A DNA stretch of 8,143 nt from CAZZIZ01 sp964654535 (GCA_964654535.1 CAZZIZ010000149.1:1-8143), one strand, 5' to 3'; shown: positions 1 through 7,900, counted from the stretch's first letter. The notes: generated from the letters alone by a model not told the origin. Numbers and translations: made by a program.

Positions 1-125
1 GCAGCGGAAACTTGTGTGTAAAACTGGGCGAAGTCTGCGACTTCCGCAGCGCTGGCTAACACGTTAGTAAAAGTGGACTGTATAATCTCAATCGAATCCT
101 GCTGTCGGAAGTTACAAACTGCCAC
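1..125 (-). CDS. Possible 5' part of an unidentified gene, cut by the window edge
   Basis: Read on the minus strand, one frame is open from about base 200 to base 1 and leaves the window. Its last part reads like real protein (FTNVLASAAEVADFAQFYTQ, about residues 20-39 if the start is GTG at 125-123). There is no ATG in the open part; the only in-frame ATG (236-234) is closed off by a TGA at 203-201. The start is therefore either GTG or lost, and this could be a broken gene or a chance open frame. I recognise no family and see no methyltransferase motif, although a gene divergent from the controller gene would be a natural place for one. A plus-strand frame over 22-132 is also partly open, so even the strand is uncertain. 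Confidence 0.25.
   Translation of the reverse strand, partial: MAVCNFRQQDSIEIIQSTFTNVLASAAEVADFAQFYTQVSA
30..67. repeat. Two small palindromes: GAAGTC-tgc-GACTTC and CTAAC-ac-GTTAG
   Basis: Bases 30-44 form a perfect 6-bp inverted repeat with a 3-base loop, and bases 56-67 a 5-bp inverted repeat with a 2-base spacer. Both lie inside the possible minus-strand coding frame, so they may be incidental. CTAAC/GTTAG recalls the outer boxes of integron attC sites, but the two boxes are nearly adjacent and do not enclose the hairpin as they would in an attC. Confidence 0.4.
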
Positions 126-204
126 GTTATAATACCGTATTGGGCTGAGTTGATTAAACTGCCAACAGATCGATATCGCCCAGAAACGAGTAAAACAAAA
201 TCAA

Positions 205-233
205 TTGTGACTTATAGTCCGTCGACTGATAGT
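205..233 (+). promoter_or_regulatory. Possible promoter of the controller gene, overlapping the C-boxes
   Basis: TTGTGA (205-210) and GATAGT (228-233) are 17 bp apart, each matching four of six bases of the general bacterial -35 and -10 consensus. Transcription would start near 240, about 16 bases before the ATG. The proposed elements overlap the two operator arms, as expected for autoregulation. No typical Bacteroidota promoter (TTTG with TAnnTTTG) is seen, so this is tentative. Confidence 0.3.
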
Positions 234-234
234 C
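209..234 (+). promoter_or_regulatory. C-box operator of a restriction-modification controller protein
   Basis: Two 11-bp arms, GACTTATAGTC (209-219) and GACTGATAGTC (224-234), each of the form GACT-N3-AGTC, are separated by CGTC. This is the C-box arrangement known from C-protein regulated restriction-modification systems such as PvuII, BamHI and Esp1396I. As I remember it, bases 206-222 (TGTGACTTATAGTCCGT) match the left half of the Esp1396I operator, including the 4-base spacer. In such systems one C dimer binds each arm, giving first activation and then repression of the C and R genes. The site lies 22 bp before a C-protein-like gene, which supports the assignment independently. Confidence 0.85.
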
Positions 235-256
235 ATCTTTTCGCAACCTTCATCCA

Positions 257-430
257 ATGAAGGCACAAGAGAAATTTGCCAGTCGATTAAAATTGCTAAG
301 GAAAGAATCCGGTTTGAGCCAAGAAAAACTTGCGCACAAATCTGGAATAGACAGAACCTACGTGGCAAGTGTCGAAAGAGGCAAACGTAACATTTCTATC
401 AATAACATTTCAAAGCTGGATCAAAACTAA
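257..430 (+). CDS. Truncated controller (C) protein of a restriction-modification system, XRE-family HTH
   Basis: This 57-residue protein is a Cro/C1-type helix-turn-helix DNA-binding domain. Helices 1 to 4 are readable: FASRLKLLRKESG, then LSQEKLAHKSG (helix 2, residues 20-30), then the recognition helix IDRTYVASVERGKRN (31-45). R33, T34, Y35 and R44 occupy the same relative places as R35, T36, Y37 and R46 of C.Esp1396I, residues I recall as operator contacts. C proteins time the expression of restriction enzyme and methyltransferase. ATG 257 is the only possible start, because the frame is closed at 230-232. Family members are usually about 70-100 residues. This one breaks off after NNISKLDQN, losing the final helices used for dimerisation. 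No endonuclease gene follows. It is probably a non-functional relic, although the DNA-binding half and the C-boxes just upstream are intact. Confidence is high for XRE/C-type and lower for whether it is expressed. Confidence 0.82.
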   Translation: MKAQEKFASRLKLLRKESGLSQEKLAHKSGIDRTYVASVERGKRNISINNISKLDQN

Positions 431-833
431 ATATTGTCCAAATAATGAATGCGAGCATATGTAGGAATAGTCTTTTCTTCTTGAATCTGTTCGTATTGTA
501 GCTTCAATATTGAATTGCAAATACAAAGCAAAGGTTTCTCTATTGACCTAAACGCTGAAAAAATCAAACGAAAAAACTGCAGAAATACACAAAAACAAAT
601 ATTAAATTGGGTATTTTCATTTGAGCAATACATCTTGACCAAATCTGAATTGCTGCTTGGTTTTAGGGTTAACAGAGTTCCCTTTTCTATTTAACGAGTC
701 GATATAAAACGATCCTTTTATGATTGCTTCATTGGCCAATTTATTTGCCTTTCGACACATGATTAAACAAAAATCACGTACGATTAATAATGCGAATGGG
801 GCATTTTTGTCTCCATCAAATGTCCTAAATGTT
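431..833. other. AT-rich stretch without a supportable gene; probable rearrangement junction
   Basis: C-protein similarity stops at about 415-425 and the following sequence is visibly AT-rich. On the plus strand a frame without stops spans 485-691 but has no ATG. On the minus strand a short frame (760-617, 47 residues, ending QFRFGQDVLLK) and another (642-427, 71 residues) are open. None gives a family I recognise. No tRNA, terminator or clear Bacteroidota promoter is visible. The last 114 bases could be the upstream part of the giant gene if it starts at 720 instead of 834. Confidence 0.5.
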
Positions 834-908
834 ATGTCAGCACAGCTCTTTAAGTATTGCATTGCCGCGCTCTTGTGCTTTTCTACATTCAATTTTGGTT
901 TCAGCCAA
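834..908 (+). other. Signal peptide of the giant protein
   Basis: The segment has a short polar start with one lysine, a hydrophobic core (CIAALLCFSTFNFGF) and a predicted cut after GFSQ, before TSCSF. An -SQ end is common in Sec signal peptides of Bacteroidota. It implies Sec export to the periplasm, after which a C-terminal sorting domain would normally be needed to reach the surface. Confidence 0.85.
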
Positions 909-3900
909 ACTAGCTGTAGCTTTTTCTCTTCTGGATTAGTGATAGGCGATTGTGATCTCAATTCAACCAATAATGATCCAACCGATGATTTTTTCAATAT
1001 AACATTGAATCCAACTGGAATTCTATTGGGCTCTACATATACACTAACAGATGCAACCGGAGTTACAGTAGGCGTTGCCTCTAACAGCTATGGTACTCCT
1101 ACCACCTTTGGGCCGCTAATGGCTGGTGGTGGAAATTTGGTTTTCACTATAAGCGATGATGCTAATCCCAATTGCACATTGGACGTGAACATAATTGACC
1201 CAGCTGTCTTGCAAGACAATATTGTTTGTCAGTCTGACTGTGGTATTGACTTGACACAATTCTTGGTTCCTTTTGCAACTACTCCTTCAGGTGGTGGTGC
1301 TTGGGATACAATTGATATTCCACCGTTTATAAATGAGATAGAGTACTCTAATGTTAGCGACCGTGAAACAAGAATTCGCGATTTCGTAAACAATGATATA
1401 GAGGGTACGAATATCTGGAGGAACGATGCCGACTTTATTGAAATTGCTGGTTCTGCCGGTACCGATCTATCTGAATACGTAGTAGTACTCTATGATGCAT
1501 CTCAAGGTGCAGTTGACAATATCGGAGAAGGAAATGGTTCTATTTATGCTGTTCTTGCTCCAGCATTAGGTATCGGTTGGTACACAAATTATGTAGATAC
1601 GAATGAGGTTGACTCAAACGTAGCTAGTTTTTGTGAAGATGGTTATATCATAGATAACGATCCCAACGATCCTCTTCCGGTTTGTGTCGAATCGGCAATT
1701 GAACAGGGTTTAGATAATGCTCACCTTGGCGCTCCACTACCTAATATCTGTTGTACGCCTCGTGTATTGGATGATAATTACAATCAATGGTGCACACCAC
1801 CGGATATCGTTCGTTCTTACAGAAACATTGCCTTGTTAGGATTCCCTAGTCACCTGGATGATAGTGTTAACTGTAGCTTCTGTAGTGATGACGCAGAATA
1901 CTGGGATGAAGATGTATTCCCACTTATTTTCTTAGATAATGGTCAGGTCCAAAATGCCGCTACAGACAATGAGCTAATGGCTCCAACTCAAGCAATGTTG
2001 ACTATTGACAGTGAGTACACTGCTGCTTCTGGTGTTGGCTATGGTGCAATTGGAATCGCTCTTGGTTCTGGTCGGACTGTAAGCAACAGTGCTTCATCTT
2101 GTGCAGGTGGCAGCTACCATAGTGGAGATATTTTAGCAGGTCCTGCGGGAGTTGCTTTGGTTCACATTGGAGACTTCTATAAAAATGCATTAGCCAACTC
2201 ACCGCTGGGTGCTGGTGATTTGAATAATGCTGTTTGGGCTAATGGGGATGACTGGTTCAACCCAGATGAATTCAGTCTTTGTAATCAAGAAAGGTTCGAA
2301 GTTGTTCAGTTCTTAGGTTATGGTACTGGTTACAGTGCTTATGACATTACTGATTATTATGATAATCAAGGAAACCCAAATGGTATTAATCCAAATGGGT
2401 ATTCTGCACACGATCCAAGTAATCCAATCGCGAACGGCGGAAGCTTAAATGGCGATGCGCCAATAGCAACTGGCGCAGGTCAAGATGGTGATGGCTCGGA
2501 TATGGGTGATCCTATAAACGGTGTTTTCGCAGCGTGCAACATCAACGTAGGTGGATCTTATAACATAGATGATCCAGATGGTGATAACCCTTTGAACCCA
2601 GACACATTCAATGGCAATACCGATGATCACGCTGGTCTACATACCAATAAAGGTATATTCTCAGCTTGTAACGGGCCGGCGCGAGGACTCGTTAGTACTG
2701 ACATAAATGTCTATGACAGCTTCGAACATGACGTTGATTTTAATAATCTTGATTTAACTATTGGTGGACTTGACTATGGGAATAGATCGCTTCAGTTTAC
2801 GAACGATTGTTGGCATATACCTGACTTGACGGATAGAGAAATCAATTATCAAATTTCGCCTAGTCCGCAATTGAACATTAACATGTTACCATTCCCAAAC
2901 TTTGTAGCAGGAACGGTTTCTGATTTAGATCACGTAAATTCAAATGGACTTCCTGTAGAATACTACTCACTAGAATATAGTTCACCTGGTCACCTTAACT
3001 GGGGACAACTCGGAAACAATGGATTCAACGGTTTCTCTGGATCAGGAGTCACGGTTGCTAGTTCGGCAGGAGAATTCTATTACGATTGGATTGCTCCAAA
3101 TGGAAATGTATTTGATCTTTGTAACCTTTGCGAGTCTTTATTCGTAGGAGGTAAAGTTGTTACTGAAAACGATGTTTTTACAGGCGATACAGATGACTTA
3201 GATGCTGTCGGTCCTAATAGTTTAGTCTTTGACCTTAGAAAGAATCAAGTATACCCCTTATGCGTAAACTATGCTTCTGGAACTGGTGGAGGCGGAGTTA
3301 CCAACCCTTGCGTTAGTGATAATAGTGATGCCGAGTCGAGCGCTTGCTTGTACGTACTTATGGATTACGATGAGTACTGGGAAGCCCCAAGGTTTGTTTG
3401 TGAGGGACAAGGACCATTAAAGCTGACTTCACTATACATGGATTCTATCCAATTTATTCCTCCATACCGAATTTCTGGTTCAACATTGTTCCAGGCTACA
3501 TTTTTAATAGAAGACAACACTCCACCACCATTGATTTCCGAAATCAATTATGCTTTCCAAGATGTTATTCAGGGAAGCAACAGTTCAGTATTTCTTGATG
3601 ATCACTGTGTGCTATATAACTTTGTAAATGATCAAGGAACTGCAGATCTGTTTGATGATACTTATGAGCAAATGAATTTCTGTGAAGGAATTGAGATATC
3701 TGCTCCACTTGGAACTGAGTTAAGCTGCTATGCATTGGTCTTCTATAGAAATGCAAATACTATTAATGCCCCAGGTTCTTGTGTTGCTGCTGTAAATGGT
3801 ATTGGTGTTGATGTTGTTTACATCGGTGCAGATGGTTTACCACATCAGACGAATTATGCAACGGGGCACTACCTTCAACTATATGGTACAGTCGACAATG

Positions 3901-6900
3901 ATGACGCGGATACGAATCCAAATAACTTGGACTTGTTAACCGTACCATTCTATGGTTCTAACGGTAACGTTAACAATTCAGATGATTTCAACGGAGGAAC
4001 CATTCCATACTATGCAGGTTTCAATGTAGCTGATCTTTACGGTTTAGTTAATACCCCAACTGCAAATGCTTGTGGAGGCTTGTTCTTCGATTCGAATGGA
4101 AACGATTTATATGATGACGGTATAGATGCACCAGTTGCAGCACTAGACTTCCCCTGGGAAAGACCTTCCGAATGCGACAAGTGTGACGTTGGTTCACGTT
4201 GGTTCCCTATTGCGAACATCACTGGTGGTTGCAGTGATGGAATTGGTGGCGTAGGAATGGTTAATACCTGTTCTGGCGAATTAGTTGACTTTTTAAGCTG
4301 GGGTGTTTGCGAAGCTTCTGGAGAGTCTCCGCCACTTTGTATTGTTGACGTCGCAGATTTCAGTTTGGCTGGCCCATTTGAGAACTATATCTCAACACCG
4401 ATTGACGATACTCAAGTTTGTGGTACTATTGGTGATTTAAGAGGCCTACAAAAATGGTCTTGTGATGATCCTTTGTTAGCGAATGCTGTTGCAGACTGTG
4501 CAACTTGTGACCCTTCTGATCCTGAATTTGACGGAACTGTTTGGGTAACCGTTTTCCAAGGTGGCGCTATAGCTGTTCCAGCGTGTGGAGCTGATACAAA
4601 TGATGTTCCACCAGTAACATTCTCTAATTCAATTGGCTTTTATAACTGTATATTAGATGAGGAAGAAGCGGAATGCGACCCTACAGATATTGTATTTGAC
4701 CTTAGTTCGGGTAACCTAGATAGTCTAATGGCTGAATTACAAGCCAATCCGAATGTGATAAATCAGAATATCCAAACAACCTTGATGGGGCAACCTGTTA
4801 CGGCTTCTACATTACCTGAAAACTTCATAGTAGACGGCCATTATATAAACTGGCAAGTAGGTGCTAGTGCTTTTCAAGCGCAAAGTTCTTCTGCCCAATA
4901 CCTTCAAGAGATTTACTCATTCCAGGTTCAGAACGCAGCTTGTGGAACGGAAGGATATCCTGTGACCAGTTATGAAACTCAAAATACAAATACTATCGCT
5001 GAGGACATATTCTGGGATTCAGCGGCAGTTAATCCAGTAGATAATTCAGTTGCTTGTGGGACTTACAGCCCTATCAACGTTGCACAGTATATATTTGATC
5101 CTTTAAACGATCCAAATAGTACAACGAATAATACGAATGATGCTTGTGTGGAAGAGTTGCCAAATGGTTCAGTAGCTCCATATACAAACTCTTGTTATAA
5201 CGGTCAGTCAGCGATTGGCGGTCCATACTTCGTTCCGGTTCCATTTGGTACTGGAAACGTGGATTTACTATTTGTTGATGGTAACGTAAGACCCGATCCA
5301 TTTGGACTTTCAACATTCCAACCACACCCTGAAGGATGTTTCGTCGGAAACTGTGTTGCAGGTGCGCAAACAGAATATTCTGTTAACAACCTTTGTGCTC
5401 AGCTATTTAATGGTAACAACAGACAAGTAGTAGTTCCAGATAGTTGCTATACATTGAATACTGCTCCGTTACAAGCTGAAGTTATATTTCAGATGCTTAT
5501 TGAGTACTCTCAATGTTTCCCTATTGGAAACTGGTCTGGGCCTGGTGTAAGCATCAATGTAGACAACATACAAGATCCGTACTGGGAGTTTGATCCAGTT
5601 GGATTATCTGCTCAATCTCCTGTTCAGATTACTTATGATGCTGTAAACCAAGCTAGTTCTGGGACAGGTGTATTGAAAACTTGTGCTTCATCTTCCACTA
5701 CCGATGTAAGTGTGTTAGCCCTTCCAGTAGTAACAATTACAGGCAACAATGAAATTTGTGATGCTGGTACCGGTATCGGCGACGGTTCTGATGAACAAAC
5801 GGTACTCGATGCTGGTTCAGGATTTGCATCATATTTATGGAGCGATGGATCAACTACTCAGACTTTAATCGTATCCGCACCAGGAAACTACACTGTCACT
5901 GTAAGCAACGCAACAGGCGATCCCAATGCTTGTTCAAGTACAGCCACTTTCGATGTGACCTCAACAGCTTGTGTGAACACTGTGATAAGTGACGAAACCA
6001 GTATATCAGATCCTTGTGATTGCGCAAGTCCGAATAACATAGATTTAGACGGGGATGGATTCTTCGATATTGTTGATGACCTTGTGACCGTAACAGGGCC
6101 TCCAGGTGATACCTGGACATTGACCGGGAACGGCACGCCGCCGGTTCTAGATGCTTCAGGAAACCCTCTTCCAACAGACGCAACGATAACGATGACAGAA
6201 GTTTCGCCTGGTGTTTACGAGTACACTGTGTACTATTTACCAGACGGAACTGGATTCGGATTAATCGAATTCACCAGTACAAATATATCCGATGCGAATG
6301 GAGTATTACAGCTGACCAATATTCCCGGAACTGGAAATGCCTGTGATTGTATTCAGTGCCCAACCGATGTCGAGGAGTCTTGTTCGGTTTCTGAAATTTG
6401 CGAAACTGGAGATGTTACCTTGACCATCACTGCTGATTGCGGTCTAATTCCATCAGGGCTTGGAACCATAACGTATACTATCGATACCGATGGTGACGGA
6501 TCAATTGATGTAACGACTATGGATACTTACACTTCTTGCGATGATATTACATCTACCCTAAGCTTAACGCACAGCGGCGTAGGTTGTGGTTCGGAAGTTC
6601 AAGTCATTAATTGGGATTTAACCTGTCCTGTAAACGGCTCATCAATCGGAAGTGGTAGTACGTCGATTACCGTTTATCCAACCTTAAGTGTTAGTGCGAC
6701 TAATACAAGCGACTGTTCGCCGCCAATGGTCGAAGTTACTGGTGCAGATGGCTCTATTTGTGATAGTATGACCGGAACTGCTGCACCAACACCTTCCTGT
6801 ACAGATCTAAACACGCAAGAAGGAACTGCCTATGCATTCAGCTACTTCAATGGATCAATTTGCGAGCAATATTTTGCAGGGGTTATAACTTCCGATTGTG

Positions 6901-7811
6901 CGGGAACTTGCGACTGCCCTTCAATGGCCAGCGCAACTGCAAGCATAGAAAATGTCTGTGGAGATGCAATGCCGAACTTACCAATAGATGCTGCATTAGG
7001 AATTGACAATTTAACGAATGCCGTCGTGACCTGGAGTCCTGACCCGACATTATCGCAGATTTCTGACTGTGTTTTGAGAACGACTATTTACACACCAACG
7101 ATATCTTGTTTGGATGATTGTAGTATTGCATTCACTGGACCAACCCACACGCTAAATATTTATCCCAATCCAGCGGATTTTACTGGTGCAATTGGAATAA
7201 ATGGAGATTGCGGAACAGATCCATATTTAGATTTAAGCGCTACGACTTGCCTACCGATTGTTAGCGGCCCAGCTGTCATCGATGCAACGGTTGATGGCTG
7301 CGCAGTGGACAATATGCCAGCTCCAGATAATGGAGCGTTTGAATACACCTTCAGCTTACCAGCTATTACCGGTGCACCTGCATGTTATGTTTACCCAGGA
7401 GATGAGGACTTAATCGTAGTCGATATCGCTTGCACAGACAATTGTGTTACTATAGTCGATTACTGTAATATCAATGTATCCTGTATTGATGTTACTGAAT
7501 GCGATTCGGTCACTGGTTCTTACACTGCTACGGCAACAATAGTTTATAGTGTCTCTTCGGCCGACGCCATAGATATCAGTTTAGATGGAGTCCCTACGCA
7601 AACTGTATCTGCGATAACCGTTGGCCAACTGGCTACTGCCTCAGTAACAATTACAGGACTAAACCCAGACGCTCAACAGCACATTCTCAGTGCTACGTTG
7701 GTAGACACTACGATTGGAATTTGCATTTCCTCGAGCAATCTTAACTACGATGCTCCTGCGGATTGTACAGATTGTGCTGCACCAAATGCTGGAACACCAT
7801 CAGGACCGTAA
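834..7811 (+). CDS. Giant secreted multidomain surface protein with lamin-tail-like and Ig-like modules
   Basis: From ATG 834 the protein has 2325 residues. ATG 720 would give 2363, and residue numbers here count from 720. I prefer 834 because a signal peptide begins exactly there (MSAQLFKYCIAALLC..., ending GFSQ at residue 63); the 38 extra residues look non-coding, but ATG 759 or 720 cannot be excluded. After Ig-like sequence there are two lamin-tail-like modules (about 204-536 and 939-1195). Ig-like segments follow, with WSGPGV at 1605-1610 and LDAGSGFASYLWSDGS at 1696-1711. Asp-rich loops of the calcium-binding type occur at 1775-1787 and 1922-1930. C-x-C pairs mark borders at 1766/1768, 1875/1877 and 2064/2066. 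About 88 cysteines remain after cleavage. Such architectures are typical of exported Bacteroidota proteins using type IX secretion, with roles in adhesion or the cell surface. No catalytic motif is seen. The end, DCAAPNAGTPSGP, looks like the start of another repeat, and no type A or B sorting domain is visible, so the gene is probably shortened at its 3' end. Function unknown. Confidence 0.93.
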   Translation: MSAQLFKYCIAALLCFSTFNFGFSQTSCSFFSSGLVIGDCDLNSTNNDPTDDFFNITLNPTGILLGSTYTLTDATGVTVGVASNSYGTPTTFGPLMAGGGNLVFTISDDANPNCTLDVNIIDPAVLQDNIVCQSDCGIDLTQFLVPFATTPSGGGAWDTIDIPPFINEIEYSNVSDRETRIRDFVNNDIEGTNIWRNDADFIEIAGSAGTDLSEYVVVLYDASQGAVDNIGEGNGSIYAVLAPALGIGWYTNYVDTNEVDSNVASFCEDGYIIDNDPNDPLPVCVESAIEQGLDNAHLGAPLPNICCTPRVLDDNYNQWCTPPDIVRSYRNIALLGFPSHLDDSVNCSFCSDDAEYWDEDVFPLIFLDNGQVQNAATDNELMAPTQAMLTIDSEYTAASGVGYGAIGIALGSGRTVSNSASSCAGGSYHSGDILAGPAGVALVHIGDFYKNALANSPLGAGDLNNAVWANGDDWFNPDEFSLCNQERFEVVQFLGYGTGYSAYDITDYYDNQGNPNGINPNGYSAHDPSNPIANGGSLNGDAPIATGAGQDGDGSDMGDPINGVFAACNINVGGSYNIDDPDGDNPLNPDTFNGNTDDHAGLHTNKGIFSACNGPARGLVSTDINVYDSFEHDVDFNNLDLTIGGLDYGNRSLQFTNDCWHIPDLTDREINYQISPSPQLNINMLPFPNFVAGTVSDLDHVNSNGLPVEYYSLEYSSPGHLNWGQLGNNGFNGFSGSGVTVASSAGEFYYDWIAPNGNVFDLCNLCESLFVGGKVVTENDVFTGDTDDLDAVGPNSLVFDLRKNQVYPLCVNYASGTGGGGVTNPCVSDNSDAESSACLYVLMDYDEYWEAPRFVCEGQGPLKLTSLYMDSIQFIPPYRISGSTLFQATFLIEDNTPPPLISEINYAFQDVIQGSNSSVFLDDHCVLYNFVNDQGTADLFDDTYEQMNFCEGIEISAPLGTELSCYALVFYRNANTINAPGSCVAAVNGIGVDVVYIGADGLPHQTNYATGHYLQLYGTVDNDDADTNPNNLDLLTVPFYGSNGNVNNSDDFNGGTIPYYAGFNVADLYGLVNTPTANACGGLFFDSNGNDLYDDGIDAPVAALDFPWERPSECDKCDVGSRWFPIANITGGCSDGIGGVGMVNTCSGELVDFLSWGVCEASGESPPLCIVDVADFSLAGPFENYISTPIDDTQVCGTIGDLRGLQKWSCDDPLLANAVADCATCDPSDPEFDGTVWVTVFQGGAIAVPACGADTNDVPPVTFSNSIGFYNCILDEEEAECDPTDIVFDLSSGNLDSLMAELQANPNVINQNIQTTLMGQPVTASTLPENFIVDGHYINWQVGASAFQAQSSSAQYLQEIYSFQVQNAACGTEGYPVTSYETQNTNTIAEDIFWDSAAVNPVDNSVACGTYSPINVAQYIFDPLNDPNSTTNNTNDACVEELPNGSVAPYTNSCYNGQSAIGGPYFVPVPFGTGNVDLLFVDGNVRPDPFGLSTFQPHPEGCFVGNCVAGAQTEYSVNNLCAQLFNGNNRQVVVPDSCYTLNTAPLQAEVIFQMLIEYSQCFPIGNWSGPGVSINVDNIQDPYWEFDPVGLSAQSPVQITYDAVNQASSGTGVLKTCASSSTTDVSVLALPVVTITGNNEICDAGTGIGDGSDEQTVLDAGSGFASYLWSDGSTTQTLIVSAPGNYTVTVSNATGDPNACSSTATFDVTSTACVNTVISDETSISDPCDCASPNNIDLDGDGFFDIVDDLVTVTGPPGDTWTLTGNGTPPVLDASGNPLPTDATITMTEVSPGVYEYTVYYLPDGTGFGLIEFTSTNISDANGVLQLTNIPGTGNACDCIQCPTDVEESCSVSEICETGDVTLTITADCGLIPSGLGTITYTIDTDGDGSIDVTTMDTYTSCDDITSTLSLTHSGVGCGSEVQVINWDLTCPVNGSSIGSGSTSITVYPTLSVSATNTSDCSPPMVEVTGADGSICDSMTGTAAPTPSCTDLNTQEGTAYAFSYFNGSICEQYFAGVITSDCAGTCDCPSMASATASIENVCGDAMPNLPIDAALGIDNLTNAVVTWSPDPTLSQISDCVLRTTIYTPTISCLDDCSIAFTGPTHTLNIYPNPADFTGAIGINGDCGTDPYLDLSATTCLPIVSGPAVIDATVDGCAVDNMPAPDNGAFEYTFSLPAITGAPACYVYPGDEDLIVVDIACTDNCVTIVDYCNINVSCIDVTECDSVTGSYTATATIVYSVSSADAIDISLDGVPTQTVSAITVGQLATASVTITGLNPDAQQHILSATLVDTTIGICISSSNLNYDAPADCTDCAAPNAGTPSGP
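1329..2327 (+). repeat. Lamin-tail-like module, copy A (protein level)
   Basis: Residues 204-536 carry the three signatures of the bacterial lamin-tail-like fold: INEIEY (204-209), FIEIAGSAGTDLSEYVVVLY (239-258) and EVVQFLGYGTG (527-537). The module is preceded by PSGGGAWD (189-196), the usual opening of a Bacteroidota Ig-like strand, so it seems to be inserted into that domain. Long Asn/Asp/Gly-rich loops make it larger than a normal lamin-tail domain. Module limits are approximate. Confidence 0.6.
3534..4304 (+). repeat. Lamin-tail-like module, copy B (protein level)
   Basis: Residues 939-1195 repeat the signatures of copy A in the same order: ISEINY (939-944), GIEISAPLGTELSCYALVFY (990-1009) and ELVDFLSWG (1187-1195). 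It is diverged from copy A, so this is an old duplication, not recent slippage. It holds an Asp-rich loop (DSNGNDLYDDG) and more cysteines than copy A, including a CDKC pair. Confidence 0.6.
5532..7808 (+). other. C-terminal series of Ig-like, cysteine-rich segments in the giant protein
   Basis: Residues 1605-2363 contain successive beta-rich segments. They include an Ig-like strand pair WSGPGV...YWEFDP, the LWSDGSTTQTLIVSAPGNYT element (1706-1725), and segments opening with DPCDC, NACDC and GTCDC. The segments vary in length and sequence, so they are not simple tandem repeats. Two DxDGDG loops suggest calcium-stabilised folds. The series ends at PNAGTPSGP, which resembles the first strand of a further unit. 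Confidence 0.6.
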
Positions 7812-7829
7812 GGTTAATTCAATCCAGTT

Positions 7830-7870
7830 CAATAAAAAAAACGCTTTTTATTGAGTAGCAAACTTTTTTT
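7830..7870 (+). terminator. Hairpin terminator behind the giant gene
   Basis: CAATAAAAA (7830-7838) and TTTTTATTG (7845-7853) form a perfect 9-bp stem with a 6-base loop, beginning 18 bases after the stop codon. A run of seven T follows at 7864-7870. The stem is AT-rich and therefore weak, and the T-run is 10 bases from the stem, so termination may be partial. The near-symmetry means it could act on both strands. Confidence 0.65.
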
Positions 7871-7900
7871 GAGTCCCCGTACTAGCGCTTACTCCCCACT

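Noticed and set aside
28..67. Integron attC-like site (GTTAG/CTAAC boxes near a hairpin)
   Set aside because: The two outer boxes are only two bases apart and do not flank the stem, so the attC architecture is missing.
22..132. Plus-strand frame beginning NWAKSATSAALANTLV
   Set aside because: It is closed by stops at both ends, has no start codon and lies opposite the longer minus-strand open frame.
427..642. 71-residue minus-strand frame
   Set aside because: Low-complexity, Phe/Cys-rich translation of AT-rich DNA with no recognisable motif; it also overlaps the end of the controller gene.
617..997. 126-residue minus-strand frame
   Set aside because: Its first half is the reverse of the signal-peptide region of the giant gene. 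Only the last 47 codons are outside it and they match nothing I know.
7158..7172. IYPNP inside the giant protein, as in the first strand of a type IX sorting domain
   Set aside because: It lies over 200 residues before the end and continues into ordinary cysteine-rich Ig-like sequence instead of the conserved sorting-domain pattern.
2002..7348. Numerous minus-strand frames of 60-95 residues inside the giant gene
   Set aside because: They are the reverse of a strongly coding plus-strand frame, with His/Gln-rich or Pro/Ser-rich compositions typical of shadow frames.
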